A stretch of DNA of 64,000 bases. It comes from Siphonodentalium dalli (Eukaryota; Mollusca; Scaphopoda; Gadilida; Siphonodentaliidae). Where the stretch lies: assembly GCA_032622095.1 (NCBI GenBank), contig CP136068.1, positions 113,721,546 through 113,785,545 of the forward strand, read 5' to 3'. The translations under genes and the position numbers were made by a program. Positions 46,263 to 59,611 of the stretch are shown here, piece after piece. The notes beneath the pieces are model-generated. The model did no database searches. It was not told where the DNA came from and saw only the letters and a program-made list of their open reading frames with translations. Positions within the stretch are counted from its first letter, which is position 1. Each line of letters begins with the position of its first letter.

Positions 46263-47682
46263 AGTTTCTATACCAAATAATAATTGGATCTGACACATGA
46301 GCTCATTAATGGGAGGTTTTTGTGGCCATATCTGACTTTCAAAGGAGGTTGTTTTAATATGTTTTGAATAGTTATCAGTCTACAAAAAGTCCATTTAGCA
46401 TCTCTTGTAATGATTGGTCATGCTTCATCGCACAAAAGCGGTATATGTTTGATTCGAACGATTGTGATTACAAGCATCTTTCCTTTTCCTTTGCCTGAAA
46501 CGCTGAACATTTACTGCTTATGTTGTTGCCAAATCAGAACATGACTCATTACGATATGGTCTATCGGACCATGACTGTTCGAGTGAGTAATTATGACGAC
46601 AGTGGGAACACATTCTAAATTTCTGAGAAATGTTTATTTAAAAAAAACAGAGTTACACAACACTTCAAATATTTAGCACAATGTCAATAACATGCGATAA
46701 CAATAACACTGAAATACAATTCATCATTCTTTCCTCTTACTCGTTCTCAGAAGCAAGTTCCTTTCGGCGTCAACCAGAATGGGATATATATTGACAAAGA
46801 CGGAGAGTCAGGTGTCTTATCGATTAACCATTTTTATACTGAATGGATTCTCCCATTTAATTATAAGTGTGCATTGGATTTGATTATGAAATAAGTCCAT
46901 AGTGTACCTATATCCATTATTCCGTTCTATGGCGCGGGCCACACTGAAAATACATTATAAAGAGTGTACTCCGGTAAGATGATTTATGTCAATATAGAGA
47001 ATAAACTAAATCACAAAATGGTGACATGGGCTTAGTTTGGTTTTTTTCTAAATAAGTTCAATATGAGATTATAATCGAGAGAACAGTCTGAATGTTCAGA
47101 TAATAAGGTCAACAAACGACATATGGTCGTTATTTGAACTCATTATCCGAATATTTCCTAAACGAAGTCGTCAGTGAGTATTTAGTTAAGAAAGGGTTGT
47201 AGGTACTCATGCCGCCAGACCAGTTTTTACGAAACTCGTTTTACTTATGAAACTATGATAACTATGACTTAATTGGTTGGAACGAGAAGTGCCGACTGAA
47301 GGACACTATCCTATTTGACATTGAACGTTCTGTATATTTACTTGATATAGTGTCTATGTTTAGAGTGACATAAATAACTGATGTGTTAATTTGTCAATAC
47401 AAAATAAATTGTCTGTATATATTGGTGTAGTTTATACATAGTTGTCACATTTGTTTCTCTATTTCGGTAAAATAGGTAATATCTATATTAGATAAGATAT
47501 TACATTTTTACAACTTGAAGTCTGGAAACATGAATGCATCCGGGTGAGTCGTCAAATGTTAATGTCTCCAAGTGTCAAAGCATAGATATTTTCTCAATAG
47601 CGTCAATACCTCGACGACACCATATCTGATGACGATCGAAAGGGAACTTGGTTCTGTCATCGTCCAATCAAATGCATGATGT
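46159..47682 (+). repeat. Duplicated 1.5-kb segment, copy 2
   Basis: Aligned with 32376-33834 throughout. It keeps about 60 bp (47165-47225) lost from copy 1 and stops at caaatgcatgatg, inside what copy 1 shows to be the integrase region. After it come about 85 unrelated bases and then the 44-bp satellite. Confidence 0.8.
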
Positions 47683-47769
47683 TCGTCGCCAGCATCACAG
47701 CTGGTAAATTAAATTATGTATTTAATAAATTTCTACATCGGTTAAATAAAAAACAGAACGTGTTATCGC

Positions 47770-50190
47770 TAACATAGTTAGTTTGATATTAATCCACACT
47801 ACCCACCAGCGCTCAACAAACTTAGTATGATATTAATCCACACTACCCACCAGCGCTCAACAAACTTAGTATGATATTAATCCACACTACCCACCAGCGC
47901 TCAACATACTTAGTATGATATTAATCCACACTACCCACCATATCTCAACATACTTAGTATGATACTAATCCACACTACCCACCATCGCTCAACATACTTA
48001 GTATGATATTAATCCACACTACCCACCATCGCTCAACATACTTAGTATGATATTAATCCACACTACCCACCATCGCTCAACAAACTTAGTATGATATTAA
48101 TCCACACTACCCACCAGCGCTCAACAAACTTAGTATGATATTAATCCACACTACCCACCAGCGCTCAACATACTTAGTATGATATTAATCCACACTACCC
48201 ACCATATCTCAACATACTTAGTATGATACTAATCCACACTACCCACCATCGCTCAACATACTTAGTATGATATTAATCCACACTACCCACCATATCTCAA
48301 CATACTTAGTATGATACTAATCCACACTACCCACCATCGCTCAACATACTTAGTATGATATTAATCCACACTACCCACCATCGCTCAACATACTTAGTAT
48401 GATATTAATCCACACTACCCACCATCGCTCAACAAACTTAGTATGATATTAATCCACACTACCCACCAGCGCTCAACAAACTTAGTATGATATTAATCCA
48501 CACCACCCACCAGCGCTCAACATACTTAGTATGATATTAATCCACACTACCCACCATATCTCAACATACTTAGTATGATACTAATCCACACTACCCACCA
48601 TCGCTCAACATACTTAGTATGATATTAATCCACACTACCCACCATATCTCAACATACTTAGTATGATACTAATCCACACTACCCACCATCGCTCAACATA
48701 CTTAGTATGATATTAATCCACACTACCCACCATCGCTCAACATACTTAGTATGATATTAATCCACACTACCCACCATCGCTCAACAAACTTAGTATGATA
48801 TTAATCCACACTACCCACCAGCGCTCAACAAACTTAGTATGATATTAATCCACACTACCCACCAGCGCTCAACATACTTAGTATGATATTAATCCACACT
48901 ACCCACCATATCACAACATACTTAGTATGATACTAATCCACACTACCCACCATCGCTCAACATACTTAGTATGATATTAATCCACACTACCCACCATATC
49001 TCAACATACTTAGTATGATACTAATCCACACTACCCACCATCGCTCAACATACTTAGTATGATATTAATCCACACTACCCACCATCGCTCAACATACTTA
49101 GTATGATATTAATCCACACTACCCACCATCGCTCAACAAACTTAGTATGATATTAATCCACACTACCCACCAGCGCTCAACAAACTTAGTATGATATTAA
49201 TCCACACTACCCACCAGCGCTCAACATACTTAGTATGATATTAATCCACACTACCCACCATATCTCAACATACTTAGTATGATACTAATCCACACTACCC
49301 ACCATCGCTCAACATACTTAGTATGATATTAATCCACACTACCCACCATATCTCAACATACTTAGTATGATACTAATCCACACTACCCACCATCGCTCAA
49401 CATACTTAGTATGATATTAATCCACACTACCCACCATCGCTCAACATACTTAGTATGATATTAATCCACACTACCCACCATCGCTCAACAAACTTAGTAT
49501 GATATTAATCCACACTACCCACCAGCGCTCAACAAACTTAGTATGATATTAATCCACACCACCCACCAGCGCTCAACATACTTAGTATGATATTAATCCA
49601 CACTACCCACCATATCTCAACATACTTAGTATGATACTAATCCACACTACCCACCATCGCTCAACATACTTAGTATGATATTAATCCACACTACCCACCA
49701 TATCTCAACATACTTAGTATGATACTAATCCACACTACCCACCATCGCTCAACATACTTAGTATGATATTAATCCACACTACCCACCATCGCTCAACATA
49801 CTTAGTATGATATTAATCCACACTACCCACCATCGCTCAACAAACTTAGTATGATATTAATCCACACTACCCACCAGCGCTCAACAAACTTAGTATGATA
49901 TTAATCCACACTACCCACCAGCGCTCAACATACTTAGTATGATATTAATCCACACTACCCACCATGTCACAACATACTTAGTATGATACTAATCCACACT
50001 ACCCACCATCGCTCAACATACTTAGTATGATATTAATCCACACTACCCACCATATCTCAACATACTTAGTATGATACTAATCCACAGTACCCACCATCGC
50101 TCAACATACTTAGTATGATATTAATCCACACTACCCACCATCGCTCAACATACTTAGTATGATATTAATCCACACTACCCACCATCGCTC
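47770..50190. repeat. 44-bp satellite with 352-bp and 1056-bp higher-order periods
   Basis: About 55 monomers of 44 bp (acttagtatgatattaatcc, acactacccacc, then a variable segment). Five variants differ mainly in that segment: agcgctcaacaaa, agcgctcaacata, atatctcaacata with gatacta, atcgctcaacata and atcgctcaacaaa. They recur in the fixed order A B C D C D D E, eight monomers or 352 bp. Rare variants (ccacaccaccc at 48504 and 49560; atcacaac or gtcacaac at 48905 and 49961) recur exactly 1056 bp apart, three 352-bp blocks. The first block lacks one C-D pair. Confidence 0.92.
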
Positions 50191-53100
50191 ACCACCACTT
50201 TTGCCTATAACCTAGTGGTTGGTGAGATTATACTGCAATTATTTTGTCTTGTTTTTGCTGTAACTCGGGTATGTGATTTATTTCATTTTGTTCTTTGTGT
50301 GTGATGGTATATATTATGTATGTTAAAACTAAATTTCAAACTACGGTCGACAAAAGCAATGGTTTCTACCAAATATTAATGTATGCAGAGTTCCCGAGCT
50401 CTGTTAACAACTCACACATAAAAGCAGTGGATACATGTGAACAATCATAAACATTGTAATACAACCATCGTCAAGAAATGCATGGAACAAAAGATAGGGG
50501 ATCTCTAATTCGTCGCAATTCTATACGAACTATATTAACCAAGGCTCGAATCGAAATTAATTGACAAGCTTAAGAAATTTCGTATATAATTGCGACGAAT
50601 TTGGATCATGTTTATCACATAATCACATATTAGCAAGGAATAATAATCTCGAAACGGCTGAAGTTTAAACATATTTATTTTGATTTCCTTATCACGACCA
50701 AAGATCAAGTAAAGACAACTTCCAGAGAAAATACATTTCCATTTTAAATGTATTTTTGTGATAAAAAAAATTGTTCTACCACTCTTATCACGGATGTTTA
50801 TCTCAGTCAACACTAAATAACTCAACAAAAAATGAATATCACAGTTATATTTTAAATAACATAATTACATGAATCCGTATCATTTCGCTAAGCTCTTATG
50901 TCACTGTGCGTGTCGATAACACACGTGTGTCTTACTTAAAATACATCAGTCCGGCTTTAGGGTCTAACTACGTAATAAATTGACTTCCATCGTATGTTTA
51001 CTACCAATAGGTCGTGAACACTGAGAACTCACATGCTGAAATATAATAGTTATGTAATTGTGTTCACTACCACTTGGAATAATTTTGATAAAATACCGAA
51101 GGCGTACATTAGGAAATGTCATAACATGAAAACGCCCCTCATGTTAGTTTTTCAAACATTGAATATCAATTTAGAGGCCGCTGGTGATGTTTGTTGATAA
51201 CATACGTTGCACTGTAACAATGATGTTTACATAACAGTGGTTTCAAAACTCGATCTTCCGTTGTTTGAGAGTTGTTATTAATACATAATATTACAGCAGT
51301 TTATCAGTTGCTCCATGTTATTTGTGACGATGATTTTACATACGATTTTACTTGTGCGCACACGTACCCGCATTTGTCTGCTGGTTAACTTATCTTGCAG
51401 TTCGTGCAAGTCTTCCAAAACGTGCACATTGGGCTTATCGGGAGATTCAAACAAAATTCAGTCAACATAATTGAATATACTTGAACTAACGAACAAGCGA
51501 ACATACTGTATAACAATATGAGTTATCATATGCTTTATTGTTGTTAAAGGAATTAACTTAAGTTTAGTTTAATTTAGTTTTTAGAAATAGTTTTTCTCAT
51601 AAAAATGTCACATAATTCTGACTCATGGATTACCTTCCTTTTAAATAGTACCTATACCTGGAAGATGTGTCTAGTTTACCATGCAGTCACTTGTGCTTAG
51701 GTGGCATTCGGCGTTTTGAGATAACAATAATAATTAATATTTTGAAATCTCAACTGTTAGATGCTGAAATTTACGTGGGAGATGAAAATTATCACCTTAG
51801 AGTCATCTTATTAATTTTAATAAGAAAGATATTAACAAGCCAATTTGCCACATCATATTGTACAACATGAAATTACCATTTGGATGTTTTAGGAACAATA
51901 ATATAAAGAGATTAAATTATGGTAAAATGAATATTAGAGTATTCATAAATGACTATCCAAAACTCCATATGCATTGGCTCATGTGTTTTTTACCTCGATG
52001 TTCTTGTACATAAAACGTCCAAATAGTAATTTTATGTTGTACAATAGGATGAGTCATATTCAAAAACATTCCACCTAACTGGAAATATCACGTGCTTTGG
52101 TAATATTCCCTAGTTATTCAAGATTTCTCCATAACGTTTGATCCTACATCATATTGTATAATCGTATATATTTTCTCACAACAAAAACACAAGAACATCT
52201 TAAATAATATTGTTACAACAAATACATTAGGGCGAGAACAAGTCTACACACGTTCAGTTAATTGTCCGCTATATTTAGTCACATGGCCGGGTGGATACCT
52301 TTTACTTGTTAACTATTACCGGCCCAACGCATTTGATCAAACTGCAATTATTTGTTTTAAATTAGAAGATTACAATTAGAAAATAAATAATTTTTGAGTT
52401 GATAAATTTGATTACAAATAAAATAGTTTGCTAAAAGTAATCCAACAGTTTTTGGTCAAATCTGGTTAATTTGAGACAGTTAATTCGAGAGTCTGTTTGA
52501 TAGAACAGACATAAAAAGATATGACCAAAACACAAATCAAGCCTAATATTTTTCAGATTTTTCAGATTTTCGTTTTCTCAAAATATATTGAAACACTCAA
52601 CGTGCAACCGTCAAACTGACAGATGCTGCTGGAATTCAGAAAACCGCTCACAGTTTATTTGAGCTATCTGCCTTGATCTCTCAGCCCATGTAGCCAATGA
52701 ACTACCTATTAATATAGACCCCAACCAGGTCGTAATTTGGTATATATGAAACCGGATTATTCCCATGATAAAAATAAGTTTAATACTGGGTCATACTCTG
52801 TGTAGATATTTCATTTTTCAGCACTGAGCAACACTGTATCTTTCTTTACAATCATGCTAATACTTGTCGGTGTTTACTTTTCTGTATACAATGCACATTA
52901 CGAGTATCCAATTCCTCGCAGTCGGTCATGTACTCGGTCCTAACGAAAGACAGTACATATAAAGACAATGCATTAGTTACTTAAAATACATGATGTATTT
53001 GTGAATTGCTCTAATTTCAAACCGTTCGGCCACAATTTATCTGTTTCTGAATAGAATAGAACTGGTGGGTCTGGGTTTCCTCCTGCTGTTAAATGCATAT

Positions 53101-54199
53101 TTTTGCCAAGATAACTTACTCAATTGGTTACATAATGAAACTCTGTGAGCTCGAGACATGTGACATATTGAGACAACTATCAAGACGGTTCGGTTCTTAT
53201 TCCCCTATGTCATATTTTGCAAAATACCGTACCAAATTAATACCACAAGGAAAACCTAATATCAATGGTAAAGATTAAAATAGAAAAAGTAAGAATTGAT
53301 CCATGTCAATGGAATGCAAATAGAAACGTTGCCGAACTATATGCCGACTGTATTGAAGGTGGACGAAAAATGTTCAGTGATCAAATTGACCAAATTGGGA
53401 CGCCGCATTTTATATTGGCCGCATTTTATATTGGCCACACATCAATTTGATTGTGGTCTTATTACATTGGTCTTCTTGTCGTCAATTATAAACAAAAGTA
53501 AACAAATACACATGTAATACATCATGCAACACATCCAGTTATCACATTACGACAGCACTGACACAGTGAAATATATGATGAGATACTTGTGACTATCACT
53601 TGGTTGTACACTTTACATCCTCTGTGCAGTATGTCTAATACACTAAATAAATTAAGAGTGTGTATGGATTTTACTCTGAGGAGTTATATTGCATCAAATT
53701 CTGTTTCTTTAGAAATGGGAATAACCATTAAGCAATTGCCTTTGATGGTACATCGAATTGTATTATTTTTGGAATATACTTGGCATGGAAGATATGGTGG
53801 CATATCATTTTGTCACATATAACTGATATCTAGTCTTCATTTCACGTTGTTTAGACACGGCTTGCATATACGGGATTGGTTAATAATATGACTGTAACAT
53901 GAGTAACCAGCAAACTGTCCATATTCCCAACTCAAGTTTTCGTGATTGCTTTTCTTCCCAACCTGAATGCGAAAGAGGGCATGAAGCCGCCTCGATACAC
54001 AACTCCAGCATAGACTACCACCACCAGAAGGTCAATTTATAGACTTGGAAACATTGGTTCGTGCAACAATTGCCCAGAACTCAGAACGGGTGGCTCCTCA
54101 TATTGATTTGTCTTTCTATTTTGTTTTTATTTCCTTGCCTATTTTTTGTCATAACTTTTTTAATGTATGTAATCTGATTGTGCTTAACATTTCGAAATC
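50191..54199. other. 4-kb AT-rich spacer, no supported gene
   Basis: Open frames of 60-97 codons on both strands (50535-50828, 51667-51870, 53093-53517, 53589-53822) show no domains and no convincing splice pairs. A short doubled word, attttatattggccgcatttt, sits at 53408-53432. No TIR or RNA gene seen. Confidence 0.35.
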
Positions 54200-55090
54200 T
54201 TGAGTAGTATTGTTCTGCAAAAGTAATGAATGCACAGCGTCGATTACATGTGTTGACAAGCTTAATATATTATTGTGTAATATAGGTCATAATGCACAGG
54301 AGCGATTTAATATCCATCTCAACGGCGGTTTAGTACTTCCTACACTTTTACCGAAGACGATCCAACCTGTCACAGTTGTCTGTATGATTTTCATTACAGA
54401 TATGTTGATGATACTCATAATGTCATATATAATTTATAACCTACAGAAACTCACAAATATAAATGACAATGCAAATGTGAACAACAACAACACCTCTATA
54501 AAATATTGTGAAGATGCCCAAAGGGCGTGTATGCTGGTGGTTTATTATACACTTAGAAATTCACGGCGCCATTGTTATAATGATTTATACTTTATCAATT
54601 CGCCAGCCAATTCAGACAACCAAACATTTTTAGGATTGTTTGACTCAAATCTAAAATATGTTTCGTGTTTTTGTGATATAACCGCTCATACTTTCGGATA
54701 GCCATTGTTAGGCGCCAATGAAACCATTGAATTGATGTTACAGTGTTCTCTTCTCACTGAACGGTAACAATTTTATTCTCATTCAAACTCATTGATTGAG
54801 CACAATTGAAAACTGGACCTTACATGGTACGTTCAGAAATGTGGATCACCTGTTGGTATTTGTGCATATAGGTTTTTTTGTGGGGTTATTTTGTTTTATA
54901 TTGTTTCCTTGATCAATAACACTATCCAAAATTCCATGGCTCGATGGTCAATTCGTTTCATATATGCAATAACTGCCGTTTTATGCATCTCTGTGCGTAT
55001 AGAAGTGTCACGATGCCGACAAGCATACTGTATAATTATACCAAGTATTCTGTTTTGGAATCTGACATTTTTATAAGCTCAGAGCAAGAC

Positions 55091-55499
55091 TGAGTTTAGT
55101 GTGCCTGTCATTTGCAGAATGAGGTCCCCAGAGGGTGAATTTAGTGACTGGTATCTTTAAATTCACCCTTTGGTGGCATCATTCTTCTTAGGCCTCATCT
55201 TCTCTGGAAAGTTTATTTATTATCACATTTCTATAGAAACTTATTCGCACAGATTAATTCTTTTTTAGTTTAGTTTCTCTTTATCCCCAAATTGGCAGAC
55301 GACAAATTGCATAATCGAGGTTCCCAATGGGTTTACATCACACTATTCACCATTTGGGAACTTCATTCTGAGTATATGTCTCCAATAGCAGATGAGGCCT
55401 AAGCAGAATGAGATTCCCAGATGGTGAATCTGCGGGATAGCGCCAGTAAATTCACAATCTGGGGACCTCATTCTGCAAATGAGAGGCACACTAAACTCA
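55091..55499. repeat. Foldback element with hairpins in each arm
   Basis: tgagtttagtgtgcctgtca at the left pairs with the right end (gaggcacactaaactca). Arms of about 115 bp (55091-55205 and 55388-55499) include cagaatgaggtccccag against ctggggacctcattctg. Within each arm a smaller inverted pair (ggtgaatttag against aaattcacc) can also form. The middle holds another hairpin (gttcccaatggg against catttgggaac). Confidence 0.75.
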
Positions 55500-56689
55500 G
55501 GGTTGGTCAGAGATGCATTGAATTCTAAAACGACATTAATTTATTTTCAGCTCACTATTGTGAATATCGTTATATTTATTGAAAAACACCTGCATTAAAA
55601 ATGGTCAAAGCTGTGACAGTACAATATAATGATATTCAAAACATTATATTATATAATTCATAATCAAGAGAACACTCACAAAATAGAAATAATAATGAAA
55701 ATATCAACAATAACTCTATAAAATATATGTGGAAACTGGAAAGGTTCGAAACAGTTGTGCCCTGGTCTATGTATTTGTTGTGCTACTCGCACTGAATGGT
55801 ACCATTGTTAAACTTATTCAAATTTCATTTATCTGACCCATTTGGCTACTGGACATTTAATTGTACATTTAGCAATGCAGTCTCCCCCCCCCCCCCGTGC
55901 GTGTTTTATCTTTATTTTCGATTCATTGTTTGTACTGTTCTTATGTTTTTTTCTAGTTTTATGTATTTACTGGATCATCGGTCAGATAATTCATCAGAAA
56001 CGACGTTGTTTGCTTATAATTAAACCATCGAAACTTTACTTCAAATCGCAATGTGTTGATCAAATGGGATCGAACATATGGCACTATGATTCTCATAAAA
56101 TATTACATAATTTATAATCTAGAGAAACAATGGAAATATCAACCCCAACTCTATACAATATGTGTGGAAAGGCATAAACCCCGATGTGTTCAGGTCTGCA
56201 CAACTGTGCTCGTGCACCTGAAGGGTACCAAGGTTATACTGATTAAACCTTCATCCATCCGACCCGCCTGGCATTGAACCTTAAATCGTACATTTTACAA
56301 TGTGAGGCCCTAATCGTTTTTTTGTTGTTGACATGCGTGTGGTGGTTATTCTTTATTGTTTGTGTTCATTTTGTTTGTGTTCTTGTTTGTTTTCCTTTTC
56401 ATTTAAATATGGATCTATTTCAGACCATCCAATTCGGGGAAATTAACCACCACCAAATACCACAAACCAAATGACATCCCATTCCTCAACATGATGTCTC
56501 GACAGTTTTATATAAGCAATCAACATCGTTTTTCCATGCCTCTAAGTGCCTTTAGAAATGTCACGACACCGCATATCATACTATCTAATTTCACGAATAA
56601 TGGACAATGATGTTATATTGTATACTTTATAATTTAGAGAAAACTCACAAAATTGAAATGACAATAAAGACACGAGAATAATTATATGA

Positions 56690-57600
56690 AAATTTTATGG
56701 ATAGGCATGAAGCCTTTTGTGTTATGGTGTATGTGTTATACTCTACCAAATATGTTTGGACGGTCACGAAGACCTTTGTGTTCTGGTATATGTATTGTAC
56801 TCTACAATATGTGTGGAAAGTCATGAAGACTTGTATTCTGGTATATGTAATATACTCTATAAACTATGTGTGGAAATTCACGTATACATTTGTGTTCTGG
56901 TATATGTATTATATTCTATAAAATATGTGTCGAAAGTCATGATTGCATTTGTGTTCTGGTATATGTATTATACGCTACAAAATATGTGTAAAGGGATGAA
57001 GAACTTTGTGTTCTAGTATATTTATTTACTCTGTAGCATATGTGTGGAAAGTCATGAATACATTTGGCTCTGGTGGATTTATTATGCGTTGCACAATGTG
57101 TGGATTGTCGTGAATACATTTGTGTTCTGGTGTATGTATTATGCTCTGTACAATGTTTGGAAAATCGTGAAGCCATTTGTGTTCTGGTCTATGTATTATA
57201 CTCTATAAAATATGTGTGGAAAGTCATGAATACATTTGTGTTCTGGTAGATGTATTATGCGCTGTACAATGTGTGGAAAATCATGAGGCCATTTATGTTC
57301 TGGTCTATGTATAATACTCTATCAACTATGTGTGGATAGGCTCGAAACTCTTTGTGTTCTGGTACATGTATTATAATCTGTAAAATATGTTTGGAAAGTC
57401 ATGAAGACATTCGTGTTCTGGTACATGTATTGTAATATATAAAATATGTGTGGAAAGTCATGAAGACATTTGTATTGTGGTATATGTATTATACTCTATG
57501 CAATGTGTGGAAATTCATGAATACATTTGTATTCTGGTATATGTATAATACTCTATAAATATGTGTGGAAAGGCTCGAACCCCGGTCTATGTATTTCATG
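56690..57600 (+). repeat. Tandem array of about 58-bp units
   Basis: About fifteen units with core ttgtgttctggtatatgtat, tatactctataaaatatg and tgtggaaagtcatgaa. Units vary in length by a few bases. The frames of 60-99 codons crossing it (VLVYVLYS repeats) are by-products. Confidence 0.8.
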
Positions 57601-57900
57601 TTTCTTTTTCATGGAGGTATGAATAGCAACTCCATAAATATGTGTGGAACCGTGTAAATCATTTGAGTCCTGTTCAATGTATGATATGCCCTACTTGCAC
57701 TGTGTGGTACCGATATTATACTGACCCTAACTCACTCATTAGAAAAAATTGACAACGGGACCTTATTGTTGTAATGCTGGCCGTTGTGTGTGTTTTAACG
57801 TATTCAAACTTTTCATATGTTATGTTTAGTTTAATGTATAAGTATGTATTCATGTTTTGACCATCCAGCTCCATAATATATATCATGGTCAGAATATAAA

Positions 57901-59294
57901 TCATTTTTAAATTTATATTTGTATTCCTTTGAGGGTTTTTGTGTGTGCGAGTGTTTTGTGTATTGTTTTTCTTTTCTTTTCACTTTTTGCTTTTCTTATG
58001 TTTTGTTTTATTTTATATATGGATTGTTTTTATCATCCAACTAGATGACATCAGAGCACATGGTCTCTGTGATGAATTAGCCACGGTGTGATGTTTTGTC
58101 ATTGTTTCGATACCCCTTCTTTCGGGCATGGCGTGGTGCTAGTTTCAATGATTCATTACATACACACACACTCACTCTCTCTCTCATACTAGAATGATCA
58201 TTCCCCCTCTCTCAATTTTCCAGCCGATTAAATCAGATATTTAAATTAATATAGCAGGCCATTTTCACATTTATTATAAATTCAGCTTAAGTGTAATATA
58301 ATTGTGCTTAAGCGCAATAGCCTTAACAGGCTTTCACCTCGATGATAAAATGAGGTCCCTAATCGGGTGTTCTCGTTGATTTATGTGTTGTTACAATTCC
58401 AGTTATTTAAAAAAAATAACCAAACTATTATAAAAAGTTCTCATGATATTCAGACTTTTATATAACAATTAAGTGGTGGCTGTTTCTGACATTCAATAAT
58501 TGAGACTACATGTATACGCAATTAAATTACTAATTGCGCTTACTTCCGATTATGTACTAAATGTGAAAATGGCCCCCTATAAACTAACGACAAATAAATG
58601 CATCAATCAGATTTTGTTGCGCATATTAGATAAATTTCATCCATATATTTTTTCTGATAACAAACTACAAAAATTTACTCACATCTGTGTTTAATAGCGC
58701 GACAAATCTGCCCAAGTATGAGTGTATCCATATATACAGATACGTGTGCGTCTAGTCGCGGCGAATTTAGCTGTGCCAGTTTACTGTAGAGCTATTGATA
58801 GCCCAGTGTGTTCGCCAATCCACTGATTACCGGCCGTGTCTGTTTATTCCAATCAATCATCAGACAAACAGTGGGATCCGCATTTGACAGTCAACATAAA
58901 ATTATTCGCCCTTTCTTTACTAAATTGATTCTCATATCAGTTATTAAAAGTATATACTGGATTGATCTATTATTCGTCTGGGTGGGACACACAAACGGAC
59001 GACAGACTCCTGCTCATTGTTGTGAAATACTCATATAATATGTCCAACAAACGGCATATGACAGATTGTTGAACCAGGTTTCTGAATATTTCCTAAGGGA
59101 ACTACTCATCACTGATAAATTATAAAAGAAAGTGTTATGGTCGAATTGTACTGGTATTGCTTACTCTGCTGTGGTATATTGAAAACGATACAGTATTGTT
59201 CATATTGACTATACAGAAAGACCATGATAGCGGATCAACCAACATCGAGTTGTACTAAATTACTGTGAGTAGGAATGATCATTCGAGCTCATGT
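57901..59294. other. Spacer, nothing firm
   Basis: Short (ac)/(tc) tract at 58160-58185. One copy of the gtgcttaagcgcaat palindrome lies at about 58302. A 64-codon plus frame at 58500-58694 is unassigned. Downstream flank of the exon at 59295 on its strand; no aataaa signal was found close to its stop. Confidence 0.3.
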
Positions 59295-59611
59295 CTAAGG
59301 CTGGCTGACAACATCGTAACATTCCTTATCACTAGCAGCACATTGATCAGTTTGACCGACGATTGTGGAGCCGTACATTGTGCAAACGTTGTCTTTGACC
59401 GCAATCTTGGTGCATCCCTCCGTGTTCTTGCAGAGTCGGCCGCATTTGAGAGCTGATATGTCCGGCATCATCCCAATGACTGAGGTTTCTGGTCCGTTCT
59501 CGCTTCTGATGTGCAGAGTTGTTATTCTTGGATTTGCAGCTCTTCTATTGTTATTTGTTGTCGCTGTGTTTTGATATATTGGTGCGATGGTTGCGGTGGT
59601 TGCATCTGTCA
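59295..59611 (-). CDS. Terminal exon with PAN/apple-like Cys-rich domain
   Basis: On the minus strand an acceptor with a good pyrimidine tract (gtccgttttcacag) precedes 59611. The exon enters in phase 1 and runs 104 codons to TAG (59295-59297). It begins with a Thr/Ala/Asn-rich linker (TDATTATIAP). Then comes a Cys-rich part: KCGRLCKNTEGC, then NVCTMYG, then QCAASDKECYDVV. The C-x3-C-x5-C then C-x-(M/L)-Y pattern is that of PAN/apple-type modules in secreted invertebrate proteins. Upstream exons should lie above 59611 but were not identified. Family assignment is by pattern only. Confidence 0.5.

Larger units (their letters stand above)
54200..57900. repeat. Complex degenerate repeat domain
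   Basis: Segments around 54405-54560, 55625-55790, 56085-56230 and 56600-56730 share an order of words: ataatttataatctagagaa, aa.tgacaat, actctata.aatatgtgtgg, aaaggc. The flanking words gcaatcaac..cgttttt..gatgcc recur at 54958 and 56512. These look like copies of a unit of several hundred bp, much decayed. The 163-codon frame at 54210-54701 lies across it. Confidence 0.5.

Noticed and set aside
47770-50190. CRISPR-like look of regularly spaced repeats
   Set aside because: The whole 44-bp unit is repeated; there are no unique spacers, and the context is eukaryotic.
54210-54701. 163-codon open frame, one of the longest in the window
   Set aside because: Its second half aligns with non-coding decayed repeats at 55625 and 56085, and no domain is recognisable.
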